Shown: positions 1-6,335 of the stretch, in pieces
Layout of the letters: each line of letters begins with the position of its first letter
How positions within the stretch are numbered: the stretch's first letter is position 1
Origin: Kiritimatiellia bacterium
GTDB taxonomy: Bacteria > Verrucomicrobiota > Kiritimatiellia > RFP12 > UBA1067
Reading direction: 5' to 3'
DNA: 6,432 bases
NCBI GenBank assembly: GCA_017385345.1
Contig: JAFNRY010000013.1
Location: forward strand, 1 to 6,432
The notes under the pieces: generated by a model
Told to the model about the DNA's origin: nothing
Database searches by the model: none
What the model saw: only the letters and a program-made list of their open reading frames with translations
Made by a program: the position numbers and the translations under genes

Positions 1-3000
1 CTGGAGGGATAGATTGCCGTGCGCGTCCTTGGATATGGTCAAGTCGCTGTAGCCGGCGGCGTTGCCCCACAAAAGCTTCCAGGAGTTGGTGAACTGCGTG
101 ACGAGCTCGTCGCTGATTCCATACGGAGCGAGATCCATGTAGTTGTAGTTGTAGAGGTCCGGACCCTCGTAGCCCTGCGGATAGGTGCCTCCCGGGCCGA
201 TGTCGCCCGAGAACGGCGTGCCGTAGATGGCGATGAGCTGGTTGTTGTAGGCGAGTTCCTGCTCGGAGATCTCGCCGATGATATCCGTCTCCTCCTTGGA
301 GAGCTGGACAAGCCGGTTGCCGTAGATGTTGGCGTAGTCTAGCGCGGTCTTGCAGTTTGCGAGTGCTTTCTCGGCACGTTCGAGGATCTGCTCGAAATGC
401 GAATTCTTCTCGTCGAGTTCGTCGGGGTCGATGTCGAACGGAATCGTGTTGTCGGAAAGTCCGAGGGGATTGAGTCCGGCCTCTGTCGCGGCGAGGCGGT
501 TTTCGACGGCGCGCACGGCGTCGCAGATGACGGGCAGCTGCGCGGCGGTGGTGCGGTCGATCTTCGCGATTCCCCTGTCCGTGAACGCCTGGTACGGCGC
601 ATCGTTGGTCGGCAGGAGCGCGTTCGCCGTCATCCAGCCGTATGCGGCCATCAAGCCTGTGCGCGTCGCCCACTCGCCGTAGCCGAACGCCTGCTCTTCG
701 TTCTCGTCGCGGTATCCGCCGGCCACGCCGTCGTTGTCGCGGTATTGCTTGCGCACCGTGAGATCCATCGCGTCAAGACCGATCTGAGCGAGTTTCGCGA
801 CCGCATCGGCGAATTTCTCTTCGTCCTGGTAATCGACGTTCGCGAGCTTCTGGTCCATGAGCATCTCGCCCATGGCGGCAGTCCAGTCGAAGAGCGGATT
901 TCTCAGGAGGCGGTAGTAGCCGGAGAGCACGGAAAGGTAGTGTCCCCAGGCGTCGCCGTGACCCTGCGGATACTGCGCCGCCGCGCAGTTTACGTCAAGT
1001 GCGCCGTCGCGTGCGCGGATGCCGTAGTTGGCGACATATGCGGTCTCGCCCTCGGTGAGACCCTTCGTGAAGTTCCAGGCGAGACGGTTGTAGCAAGGCG
1101 CCTCCGTCATGCGCGGATAGGCGGTTGATGCAGAACGTCCACGCAATAGCGCGAGTTCCTCGTCGAGGAGCGACGGAACCTGGTTCGCGAAGCAGAACAC
1201 CGAACTCGGCAGATTGAGCGTACTCTCCTCCATGTCGTCGAGCGTGCGCTGCGCGACGAGCGGGTTCTTCGCGTCCGAATACGCCTCCGCGCCGAGGAGC
1301 GAGTAGAACTCGCCCATGCGCGTCTGCGCCAGGAGGAGCTGCTTCGAGAGATCGGCACTCGGCGAGCCGGACGCCTGGAGCACGCTTTCGGCGCGGTTGA
1401 AGAGCGTCTGGTACAGTTCGAGAAGCCCGACCTCCGTCAGGTTGTCGTTGTTGAGGGCGACGTCGCCCTGGTAGGGACGTCCGATTTCCTCCATCATGGA
1501 GATCCAGGAATCAGCCTTCTGTTCGTAGAAGTCCTCCACGCGCTGGGCGAACGGCGTGACCTCGTTGAGTACGCGCTGCAGCCACCCTTCGGCGAGCTGC
1601 TCGGGAGCCCATTCGCTCCACTCGCCGCCGACCGTGTAATAGGGGATGGTGCCGGGCTTTGCGCGGTAACGGAGCGTGTAGTAGGTGTTCACGTACTCGT
1701 CGGGCCTTGCGCCCTTCGCGCCGAGTAGAATCGAGTAGAGACCGGAGTCGGCGCGGTAGTATTCCCATGGCGGGAGTTCGTAGTTTGCGGTGGCGAGCGT
1801 GCCGTCGGTCGATGGCGTCGCGCGACGCCACTCGAATTCATAATCGCCGGAGGCGCTGCCGAGCGGCGTACGATACTGCAGCGTCAGCTGCTCGGAGAGC
1901 TTGTTCAGCGGATCCTTCAGGACCGCGATGCCGTCCACGTAGAGCTCGGGGATGACGCGCAGCACCTTCATCGAGATCGGCAGACCTGGCTTGACCTGCT
2001 GCTGATCCGGGTTGTCGTTTTCGATGAGCGTCACCCATCCGCTGCCCGCGCCGTTCGCGACGAGCGCGTAGTGATCGACCGGCAGATAGGTTCCCATAGG
2101 CACGCGCTCGGCGATTCTGGCCGTGAACTTCACGTCGACCAGCAGTTCGCCGGCGAATAGCAGGTAATGCAGGAAGCTCCTCTCGTCATCCCACTCGAGG
2201 TTGGTGAATTTCTTGAGCCCCGACGACTCCCACTCCTTCCTCAGGTCGCTGGAACTCGCCATGTCCGTCAAGTCCTGCCATGTGGTGCTGACAATCTCCC
2301 AGGAGCAAGTGACGCAAGTGCCGTCGTTATTGGCGGGCATCGGCCCGGTGACGAGTTTGTATTCGCCAAGCTCAAGCACGGTCTTGAACTTCGAGATCTC
2401 GAAGTTCTCCTTGTCGAGCTTGTTGGTCCACACAGTAAAAGCATTCATCGAAGGGAAGCTGTAGAGCCTGCGCACGACGTGATCCTCCTCGCGGATAGGA
2501 GCGTCTTGCGGAACGAACGCCGGTGATTCAGCTGTCGCAAGAGTATCCACCGCCGCGTCCCACGCCTTCTTCTTAGTGTTTTCGGCATCGAGCGTGCAGA
2601 TATCCTTGATAGCCTGGCGTTCGACGTCGGTCAGCACATTGAGCTGCAGATACGAGCCGCCCGACTCCTTCTCGACGCGGCGGCCAATGAGGCACATGCG
2701 ATCCGAGGGATCCGCGTTAGTGTCGATGTAGAAGCGGTCGCTGATGGACGGCGGCAGCCCCGTGAAGTAGTACTTGCCCTTGCGCAACGTCGCCGTGCCG
2801 GAGGGACCGACCTCGAACCCGTACTCGCTCGCGAAGTTGGAGTCTATCGGCAGCTCCTCCTCGGATGTCTGCACGACCGTCGGGTCGATGAGGCTTACGA
2901 CTGTGTGGATGCCGTCCGCCGGCATCGGGTAGGCGACTGCCATCGACGCGGCGTTCCAGACTTCGGGGAGTCCGTTCTCGGCGACGGTCAACACCTGGCC

Positions 3001-6000
3001 GACGCGCATAGTCGGCACCGAGTTGGTGGACGGCCAGTCGGCCTTCCAGGTCCAGTCCAGCGAGTTTTTGATGTTCTTGATGTCATCAGCCGAAGGCGAT
3101 GGTATTTTTTCGCAGTTCATCCAGCCGACGACGGTATCCGACGCCAGCTGGTTGTCTCCGAGCGAGGGGCAGTAGAATCCCGGTTGCATCGGGTAGGAGT
3201 ACCTGACGAGCGCCATGCCGTCGCGCCTCGCCCACATCTGGTTCTTGCGGTCCTTGTACACCACCGCGCTGTCGTCCAGCGTCGAGACCGAGACGGCGTA
3301 GTCGCTGTCGGTGCCCCAACCCGGCACCTTGACGATTGGCGCCGGCGGGAGCATAGGATTGCCCACGATGACCGAGTTCTCGAATTTTTGATGTGCGCTA
3401 TTGCACGATACGACCAGGTATGCCTGCATGGCGCCCTTGCCGTTGCGCGGATACATCACCATCACGACCGGCTCCGACAGCCCGTACTGGTTGAGGTCGT
3501 TTCTGAGCGCCCAGGCAATGCGCTCGCCCGAGATGTCCACTTCGAGGAATGCGTGTTCCTCGTTCGGATTGAAGCCAACGGCGGAAAGATCGTTTTCGTA
3601 ATAGAGCTCCGGCGCGACGTCTCCTTCCGCCAGGAACCTGAGGCTGAAAGCCTTGGGCGCGCCTGCGCCGAGCATCGCGCAGTTGCGGCAGCGCAGCGTG
3701 TTGCCCTTGGCGTCCATCGCGGTCCTGATGGTCCCGTTGGTGCCGAGCGTCGCGAGGTCGTTGTCGGTGAAGCTGAAGTCGAATACCGAGTCTTCCTCCT
3801 CGGACGGCCCTTCGCCGGCGCCGTACCAAAGCGCAAGCTTGTCGAGCGCAACGTATGTCGCCGAAACGCCCGTCTCGCCCTCGACTGCACCGACTGTCGC
3901 CGCAATGCCGAAGCCCTTCGCCGAGTCGGGGACCTTCACGGACACGGCGTTCCACCGGCCAGCCACGACGGACACCGCCATGTTCGTCTCGCTGGTCGTG
4001 AACACCACCTGCCATCCGTCCTCGCCTGTGCGCTCGAGACGCGTTTCGACTACGGCCGCATCTGGATTGCGCTTGTCTCCGAAGACCAACCGCACGAGAC
4101 GTCCGGGCGTCGCCGGCACGTCAGTCGGCACATAGACCGAAAAGCCCGCATAAACCGTCTCGTCGCCCTGCGCAACCGTTGCTCCGCCTGCGTTCACCGA
4201 TGCCGTGGATCCTTCCTCCGACAGCATGAGCGAACGGCCGCCACACGCCTTCATCGCGGGATCGAGCGAGCCGAGTCCTGACGACAGGGCGATTTCGGGC
4301 AGGAGTCCCTTGGCCATCGTCGTCTCCCAGTTGGCGCGGTAGTTCTGCACCAGCGCCGGATAGGTGACGGGCGCGGGCATCCTTTCGTCCTGGAAGTTCG
4401 CGCGCCACCAAACCTGTATGACGCCGCTCGATTCGTTTACGGCGTAGATCGACGACTCGAGCGAGGCGTACGGATCGGCGTTCGCCGTCGCCGAGCCGTC
4501 CGCGTCCAGCGCCGCGGAAAGGTCCGGCGCGCCGCTTGTTCCCGCCGGACGGTGGTAGAGGCGCGGATTCCAGTTGCGCCCAGACGATTCCTTCTCGTAG
4601 ATAAAGCCCGCAAGCTTGTCGTCCACACGCTCGGACATCGCCCGCGCCGCCTCTCCGGCCTCGACTCCGAGGCGCGGCTTGATCTCGATGCCTACCGGCC
4701 AGTCGAAGGTCCACGGCGTCGCGACAACGCTCTCGCGGTAGTCGGTCATCTCGACCGGCATGTACCACGGGCAGCCGGCGCCGTCGGCATTCGTCAGCCG
4801 CAGAAGTATCTTGCCGCCGTTTCCGCCGCGGAGCGTTACTTCGCCCGTGCTCTGGCTGACGGGGGCCGAGACTGTCTCAGGCATGCGGAACTTCGCCTCG
4901 ACGACGTAATTCGTCGGTACGAGGAACGGGCAGCCGGACTCCGCGTCCGACGGCGCCACCACGACGCGTATCGGTTTCTGCGGCCAGCTGACGAGATACC
5001 AGTCGTGCTCGAAGGTCCAGCGCGTCTTCATCGGGTCGGCCGTCTGCCAGTAGATGTCGGCCTTCCACGGCATGGCGATGCCTTCGGAGCTGGTGGTGAC
5101 GTCCGTCGGCGCGATTGCGAAGATCTTGCCGTGGTCGGGATCGGTCGCCTCCTCGCCCTCGGCGGCCTTGTACTGCTCCAAGTACGGCGAGTACGTGTCG
5201 TTGCCTTCACGCGCGAGTCCTGCGGACACGACCGCATAGAGATTCTCGGTGCCATAACCGCCTCCGGCAGGCTTCAGCGAGTCGCCGACTTCGGCGTACA
5301 GCGTGTTGACGGCGGGCGGGCACACCTCGACTACGATGTGCGCGACCATGTGGTCCTTCGTCTCCGTGTCGTAGTACGCGAGCACGAACTGCCCCTGCGG
5401 ACATCTTGTGATCGTCCCGCTCTTCTCGTCGACCATATAGCGGAACGTCAGCATCTTCGCACCGGAAGGATTGAAGTCGAGACCATAGACGATGTTGGAC
5501 ACGCCCTTCGACGTTTCCCCGAGCTCGCTCGAAAGGAGATTGGCGTCGCCGAAGAACCTGACGTACTTCCCGGACAGATCGACGAACGCGGCCGTGTTCT
5601 CCTCGTCCGCGCGCGTCGCGAAGATCCTGTACGGACGCGACGACGCCGCCGCGCCGATCTTGTAGGTCTGCTCCGTTTGCGTATTGTCCTTCTTCACCCA
5701 CTTCACCGTCACGGCGCCGCTCGAGACGAAGAGAACCCTCTCCAGCGGATCCTTCGCCCCGGTGTCGAAGACCAGATGGCCGTCGGCGACCAGACCGGAG
5801 TTCGCCGCAATGGTCTTGCCCCAGTCGATGGTATCCTCCGCGGGAATGTCCTTGCAGTAGTCGCCGATTTTCGCATCCGGCATCTGCTCCGAGAGCGTAC
5901 GCCCGACCGTCCACGCCGCGAGAGTCCAGGTGATCTGCGAGTCCTTGGTGGAACTCCCGGTCACCTGCTCGCCAGACAGAACCGGAGCACACGCTGCGGA

Positions 6001-6246
6001 AATCGGGTATGCCGCATCCGGCTGCGAATAGCCGCTGTTGGCGCCGGTGGCGCCGTAAACAGGCAGCCCCACCTCGCCGAGCCCGACGCTCGTATCCTCC
6101 GGCGCAGCCGCATTCGCAGCCGTCGCGGCCATCGCCGCGACTACGGCGAATGCGATGGTTGAAAAGTTGAAAGGTTGAAAGGTTGAAAAGTTGAAAAGGA
6201 AACTGTTCCCTTTCTTGTGTTCCGAAATGTATTTTTTGAGATCCAT
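1..6246 (-). CDS. Giant exported multidomain protein of unknown function (N-terminal 2082 residues; 3' end outside window)
   Basis: The minus-strand frame is open from ATG at 6244-6246 to base 1 with no stop, 2082 codons, and leaves the window. The start is supported by an AGGGAG site nine bases upstream and by a signal peptide directly after it. After the signal peptide (residues 1-46) comes a beta-rich stretch to about 1360, rich in Trp, Tyr, Gly and Val. It includes PYRIF at 205-209, two GCP motifs at 438 and 491, a sandwich-like segment at about 693-808, GFNPNEEHA at 891-899 and GLPEVWNAASMA at 1092-1103. Another probably beta-rich piece covers about 1360-1535. A helical part covers about 1540-2010, followed by DIGPGGTYPQGY at 2015-2026. 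No enzyme active site, sortase motif or anchor is visible; an anchor or export domain could lie beyond the window. The phrases resemble, from memory, giant secreted proteins of PVC-group bacteria. A surface, adhesive or substrate-binding role is only a guess. The gene call is very secure; the function is unknown. Confidence 0.95.
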   Translation of the reverse strand, partial: MDLKKYISEHKKGNSFLFNFSTFQPFNFSTIAFAVVAAMAATAANAAAPEDTSVGLGEVGLPVYGATGANSGYSQPDAAYPISAACAPVLSGEQVTGSSTKDSQITWTLAAWTVGRTLSEQMPDAKIGDYCKDIPAEDTIDWGKTIAANSGLVADGHLVFDTGAKDPLERVLFVSSGAVTVKWVKKDNTQTEQTYKIGAAASSRPYRIFATRADEENTAAFVDLSGKYVRFFGDANLLSSELGETSKGVSNIVYGLDFNPSGAKMLTFRYMVDEKSGTITRCPQGQFVLAYYDTETKDHMVAHIVVEVCPPAVNTLYAEVGDSLKPAGGGYGTENLYAVVSAGLAREGNDTYSPYLEQYKAAEGEEATDPDHGKIFAIAPTDVTTSSEGIAMPWKADIYWQTADPMKTRWTFEHDWYLVSWPQKPIRVVVAPSDAESGCPFLVPTNYVVEAKFRMPETVSAPVSQSTGEVTLRGGNGGKILLRLTNADGAGCPWYMPVEMTDYRESVVATPWTFDWPVGIEIKPRLGVEAGEAARAMSERVDDKLAGFIYEKESSGRNWNPRLYHRPAGTSGAPDLSAALDADGSATANADPYASLESSIYAVNESSGVIQVWWRANFQDERMPAPVTYPALVQNYRANWETTMAKGLLPEIALSSGLGSLDPAMKACGGRSLMLSEEGSTASVNAGGATVAQGDETVYAGFSVYVPTDVPATPGRLVRLVFGDKRNPDAAVVETRLERTGEDGWQVVFTTSETNMAVSVVAGRWNAVSVKVPDSAKGFGIAATVGAVEGETGVSATYVALDKLALWYGAGEGPSEEEDSVFDFSFTDNDLATLGTNGTIRTAMDAKGNTLRCRNCAMLGAGAPKAFSLRFLAEGDVAPELYYENDLSAVGFNPNEEHAFLEVDISGERIAWALRNDLNQYGLSEPVVMVMYPRNGKGAMQAYLVVSCNSAHQKFENSVIVGNPMLPPAPIVKVPGWGTDSDYAVSVSTLDDSAVVYKDRKNQMWARRDGMALVRYSYPMQPGFYCPSLGDNQLASDTVVGWMNCEKIPSPSADDIKNIKNSLDWTWKADWPSTNSVPTMRVGQVLTVAENGLPEVWNAASMAVAYPMPADGIHTVVSLIDPTVVQTSEEELPIDSNFASEYGFEVGPSGTATLRKGKYYFTGLPPSISDRFYIDTNADPSDRMCLIGRRVEKESGGSYLQLNVLTDVERQAIKDICTLDAENTKKKAWDAAVDTLATAESPAFVPQDAPIREEDHVVRRLYSFPSMNAFTVWTNKLDKENFEISKFKTVLELGEYKLVTGPMPANNDGTCVTCSWEIVSTTWQDLTDMASSSDLRKEWESSGLKKFTNLEWDDERSFLHYLLFAGELLVDVKFTARIAERVPMGTYLPVDHYALVANGAGSGWVTLIENDNPDQQQVKPGLPISMKVLRVIPELYVDGIAVLKDPLNKLSEQLTLQYRTPLGSASGDYEFEWRRATPSTDGTLATANYELPPWEYYRADSGLYSILLGAKGARPDEYVNTYYTLRYRAKPGTIPYYTVGGEWSEWAPEQLAEGWLQRVLNEVTPFAQRVEDFYEQKADSWISMMEEIGRPYQGDVALNNDNLTEVGLLELYQTLFNRAESVLQASGSPSADLSKQLLLAQTRMGEFYSLLGAEAYSDAKNPLVAQRTLDDMEESTLNLPSSVFCFANQVPSLLDEELALLRGRSASTAYPRMTEAPCYNRLAWNFTKGLTEGETAYVANYGIRARDGALDVNCAAAQYPQGHGDAWGHYLSVLSGYYRLLRNPLFDWTAAMGEMLMDQKLANVDYQDEEKFADAVAKLAQIGLDAMDLTVRKQYRDNDGVAGGYRDENEEQAFGYGEWATRTGLMAAYGWMTANALLPTNDAPYQAFTDRGIAKIDRTTAAQLPVICDAVRAVENRLAATEAGLNPLGLSDNTIPFDIDPDELDEKNSHFEQILERAEKALANCKTALDYANIYGNRLVQLSKEETDIIGEISEQELAYNNQLIAIYGTPFSGDIGPGGTYPQGYEGPDLYNYNYMDLAPYGISDELVTQFTNSWKLLWGNAAGYSDLTISKDAHGNLSLQ
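226..1629 (-). other. Mainly helical region of the giant protein (residues 1540-2007)
   Basis: From GEWSEWAPEQLAEGWLQRVLNE near 1540 the composition shifts from strand-like to long amphipathic helices rich in Leu, Ala, Glu and Lys. Landmarks are a helical pair at about 1600-1660 (ELYQTLFNRAESVL, SKQLLLAQTRMGEFYSLLG), HGDAWGHYLSVLSGYYRLL at 1763-1781, DYQDEEKFADAVAKLAQIG after 1805, and a heptad-like, possibly coiled-coil stretch at 1943-2005 (FEQILERAEKALANCKTAL onward). It is followed by IYGTPFSGDIGPGGTYPQGY at 2007-2026. A helical bundle or repeat solenoid with a structural or export-related role is possible; no family was identified. Confidence 0.45.
2542..3594 (-). other. Conserved-looking GFNPNEEHA to GLPEVWNAASMA module (residues 885-1235)
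   Basis: The block opens with GFNPNEEHAFLEVD at 891-904 and AWALRNDLNQYG. It continues with VYKDRKNQMWARRDG around 1000, YPMQPGFYCPSLG around 1020, DWTWKADWP at 1064-1072 and GLPEVWNAASMAVAYP at 1092-1107. It ends with YYFTGLPPSISDRFYIDTN near 1160 and YLQLNVLTDVERQAIKDIC near 1200, followed by a short helix rich in Lys and Ala. I associate this order of phrases, from memory, with uncharacterised giant proteins of uncultured PVC bacteria, so it is probably one family-specific unit. It has no known activity. A CxxC pair (CRNC, 853-856) sits just before it. Confidence 0.4.
3823..4170 (-). other. Probable beta-sandwich (concanavalin A/LamG-like) segment (residues 693-808)
   Basis: This stretch alternates hydrophobic and polar residues in strand-like runs. 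It has YAGFSVYVP near 700, GRLVRLVFG, DGWQVVFTT, then AGRWNAVSVKVP and a closing ATYVALDKLALWY. The order of an opening strand, a central 'W-x-V-x-V' strand and a final 'x-V-x-L-D-x-L-x-L' strand is typical of LamG/concanavalin A-like jelly-roll domains, which bind carbohydrate or protein ligands outside the cell. Sequence similarity to that superfamily is too low to be certain by eye; a fibronectin-like or other sandwich fold is also possible. Confidence 0.35.
4687..5034 (-). other. Repeated GCP / WTF-DWP segment in the giant protein (residues 405-520)
   Basis: Two related motif sets occur about 50 to 100 residues apart. One is WTFEHDWYLVSWP at 410-422, followed by GCPFLVP starting at 438. 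The other is GCPWYMP starting at 491, followed by PWTFDWP at 511-517. A third variant, DWTWKADWP, appears far downstream at 1064-1072. Between the first two lies a Gly-rich strand-like stretch (LRGGNGGKILLRL). The pattern suggests beta modules with a shared Trp-Pro edge motif, perhaps old internal duplications. No named domain was recognised. Confidence 0.35.
6109..6246 (-). other. Signal peptide, partly encoded by an octamer repeat array
   Basis: Residues 1-46 begin MDLKKYISEHKKG, a basic n-region. Next come residues 17-30 (LFNFSTFQPFNFST), encoded by the octamer array, then a hydrophobic core at 31-44 (IAFAVVAAMAATAA). Cleavage is expected after ANA at 44-46, just before AAPED, by signal peptidase I. 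No lipobox cysteine follows the core, so a lipoprotein is unlikely. The leader is long for a Sec signal peptide because of the repeat-encoded insert. An internal ATG at residue 39 lies inside the hydrophobic core and would not give a usable leader, which supports the upstream start. Confidence 0.8.
6158..6197 (+). repeat. Array of five GTTGAAAR octamers inside the giant coding sequence
   Basis: Five head-to-tail eight-base units read on the plus strand: GTTGAAAA, GTTGAAAG, GTTGAAAG, GTTGAAAA, GTTGAAAA (6158-6165, 6166-6173, 6174-6181, 6182-6189, 6190-6197). The mRNA carries the complement (TTTTCAAC type) and translates it as residues 17-30 of the signal peptide. Eight is not a multiple of three, so the frame moves through the units and the peptide is only loosely repetitive (FNFST occurs twice). 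Gain or loss of one unit would shift the frame of the whole protein. The array is the inverted partner of the one at 6301-6335. Confidence 0.93.
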
Positions 6247-6255
6247 TGGCTTTTT

Positions 6256-6261
6256 CTCCCT
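6256..6261 (-). promoter_or_regulatory. Ribosome binding site of the giant gene
   Basis: On the minus strand AGGGAG precedes the ATG by nine bases within the purine-rich stretch GTAGGGAGAAAAAGCC. Spacing and sequence fit a standard Shine-Dalgarno site and fix the start codon. A clear Shine-Dalgarno site also argues mildly against a Bacteroidota host, where such sites are weak. Confidence 0.75.
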
Positions 6262-6275
6262 ACATTTGCTCTGAA

Positions 6276-6302
6276 ATTATTTTGTGAACCGTCGAAGTCG
6301 AA
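6276..6302 (-). promoter_or_regulatory. Possible promoter in AT-rich spacer (weak)
   Basis: The spacer holds AATAAT at 6276-6281, five of six matches to a sigma-70 type -10 box. TTCGAC at 6297-6302 is a poor -35 candidate, and the 15-base gap is shorter than usual. If real, transcription would start near 6268, leave a leader of about 20 bases, and exclude the upstream octamer array from the mRNA. The alternative is read-through from the upstream gene. The sequence does not decide between them. Confidence 0.2.
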
Positions 6303-6335
6303 CTTTTCAACTTTTCAACTGTTCAACTTTTCAAC
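6301..6335 (-). repeat. Array of four and a half GTTGAAAA octamers upstream of the giant gene
   Basis: Read on the minus strand from 6335: GTTGAAAA, GTTGAACA, GTTGAAAA, GTTGAAAA, then GTT, which runs into CGACTTCGAC. One unit has an A-to-C change. The array begins inside the last codons of the upstream gene and supplies its TGA stop at 6331-6333. It has the same unit as the array at 6158-6197 but the opposite orientation, with 103 bases between them holding the ribosome binding site and start codon. No transposase or target duplication is seen, so this looks like a dispersed simple repeat rather than an insertion sequence. Confidence 0.93.

Noticed and set aside
397..1128. 243-codon plus-strand open frame, with similar ones at 19-342 and 2167-2526
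   Set aside because: All share the codon-aligned antisense register of the giant gene and have no features of their own.
3679..3690. CRNC (853-856) and CVTC (1311-1314) as zinc or redox sites
   Set aside because: Each is an isolated CxxC without a second pair nearby to complete a zinc site. In an exported protein a disulfide is as likely, so no function was assigned.
2905..4281. 458-codon plus-strand open frame
   Set aside because: Same antisense register as the frame at 4552-6162 and same low-complexity Arg/His/Val composition; it is explained by codon use of the minus-strand gene.
5207..5992. 261-codon minus-strand frame, with similar ones at 3398-4015 and 4121-4768
   Set aside because: These are out-of-frame readings of the same strand inside the giant gene, with Arg/Gly-rich translations. 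The in-frame product has a signal peptide, ribosome binding site and coherent domains. The frame at 5207-5992 matters only as the one entered if an octamer were lost.
4552..6162. 536-codon plus-strand open frame
   Set aside because: It lies exactly antisense and codon-aligned to the giant gene. Stops in that register need sense TTA, CTA or TCA codons, which this GC-rich gene rarely uses. The translation is Arg/His/Val-rich, with no recognisable domain and no convincing ribosome binding site.
6158..6335. CRISPR array or insertion sequence
   Set aside because: Units are only eight bases, adjacent and without spacers, and the two groups are in opposite orientation. There is no transposase or target-site duplication.
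6291..6335. Rho-independent terminator of the upstream gene
   Set aside because: No compact GC-rich stem followed by a T-run is present after the stop at 6331; only the distant octamer pairing could form a stem, and that would include the next gene's start.
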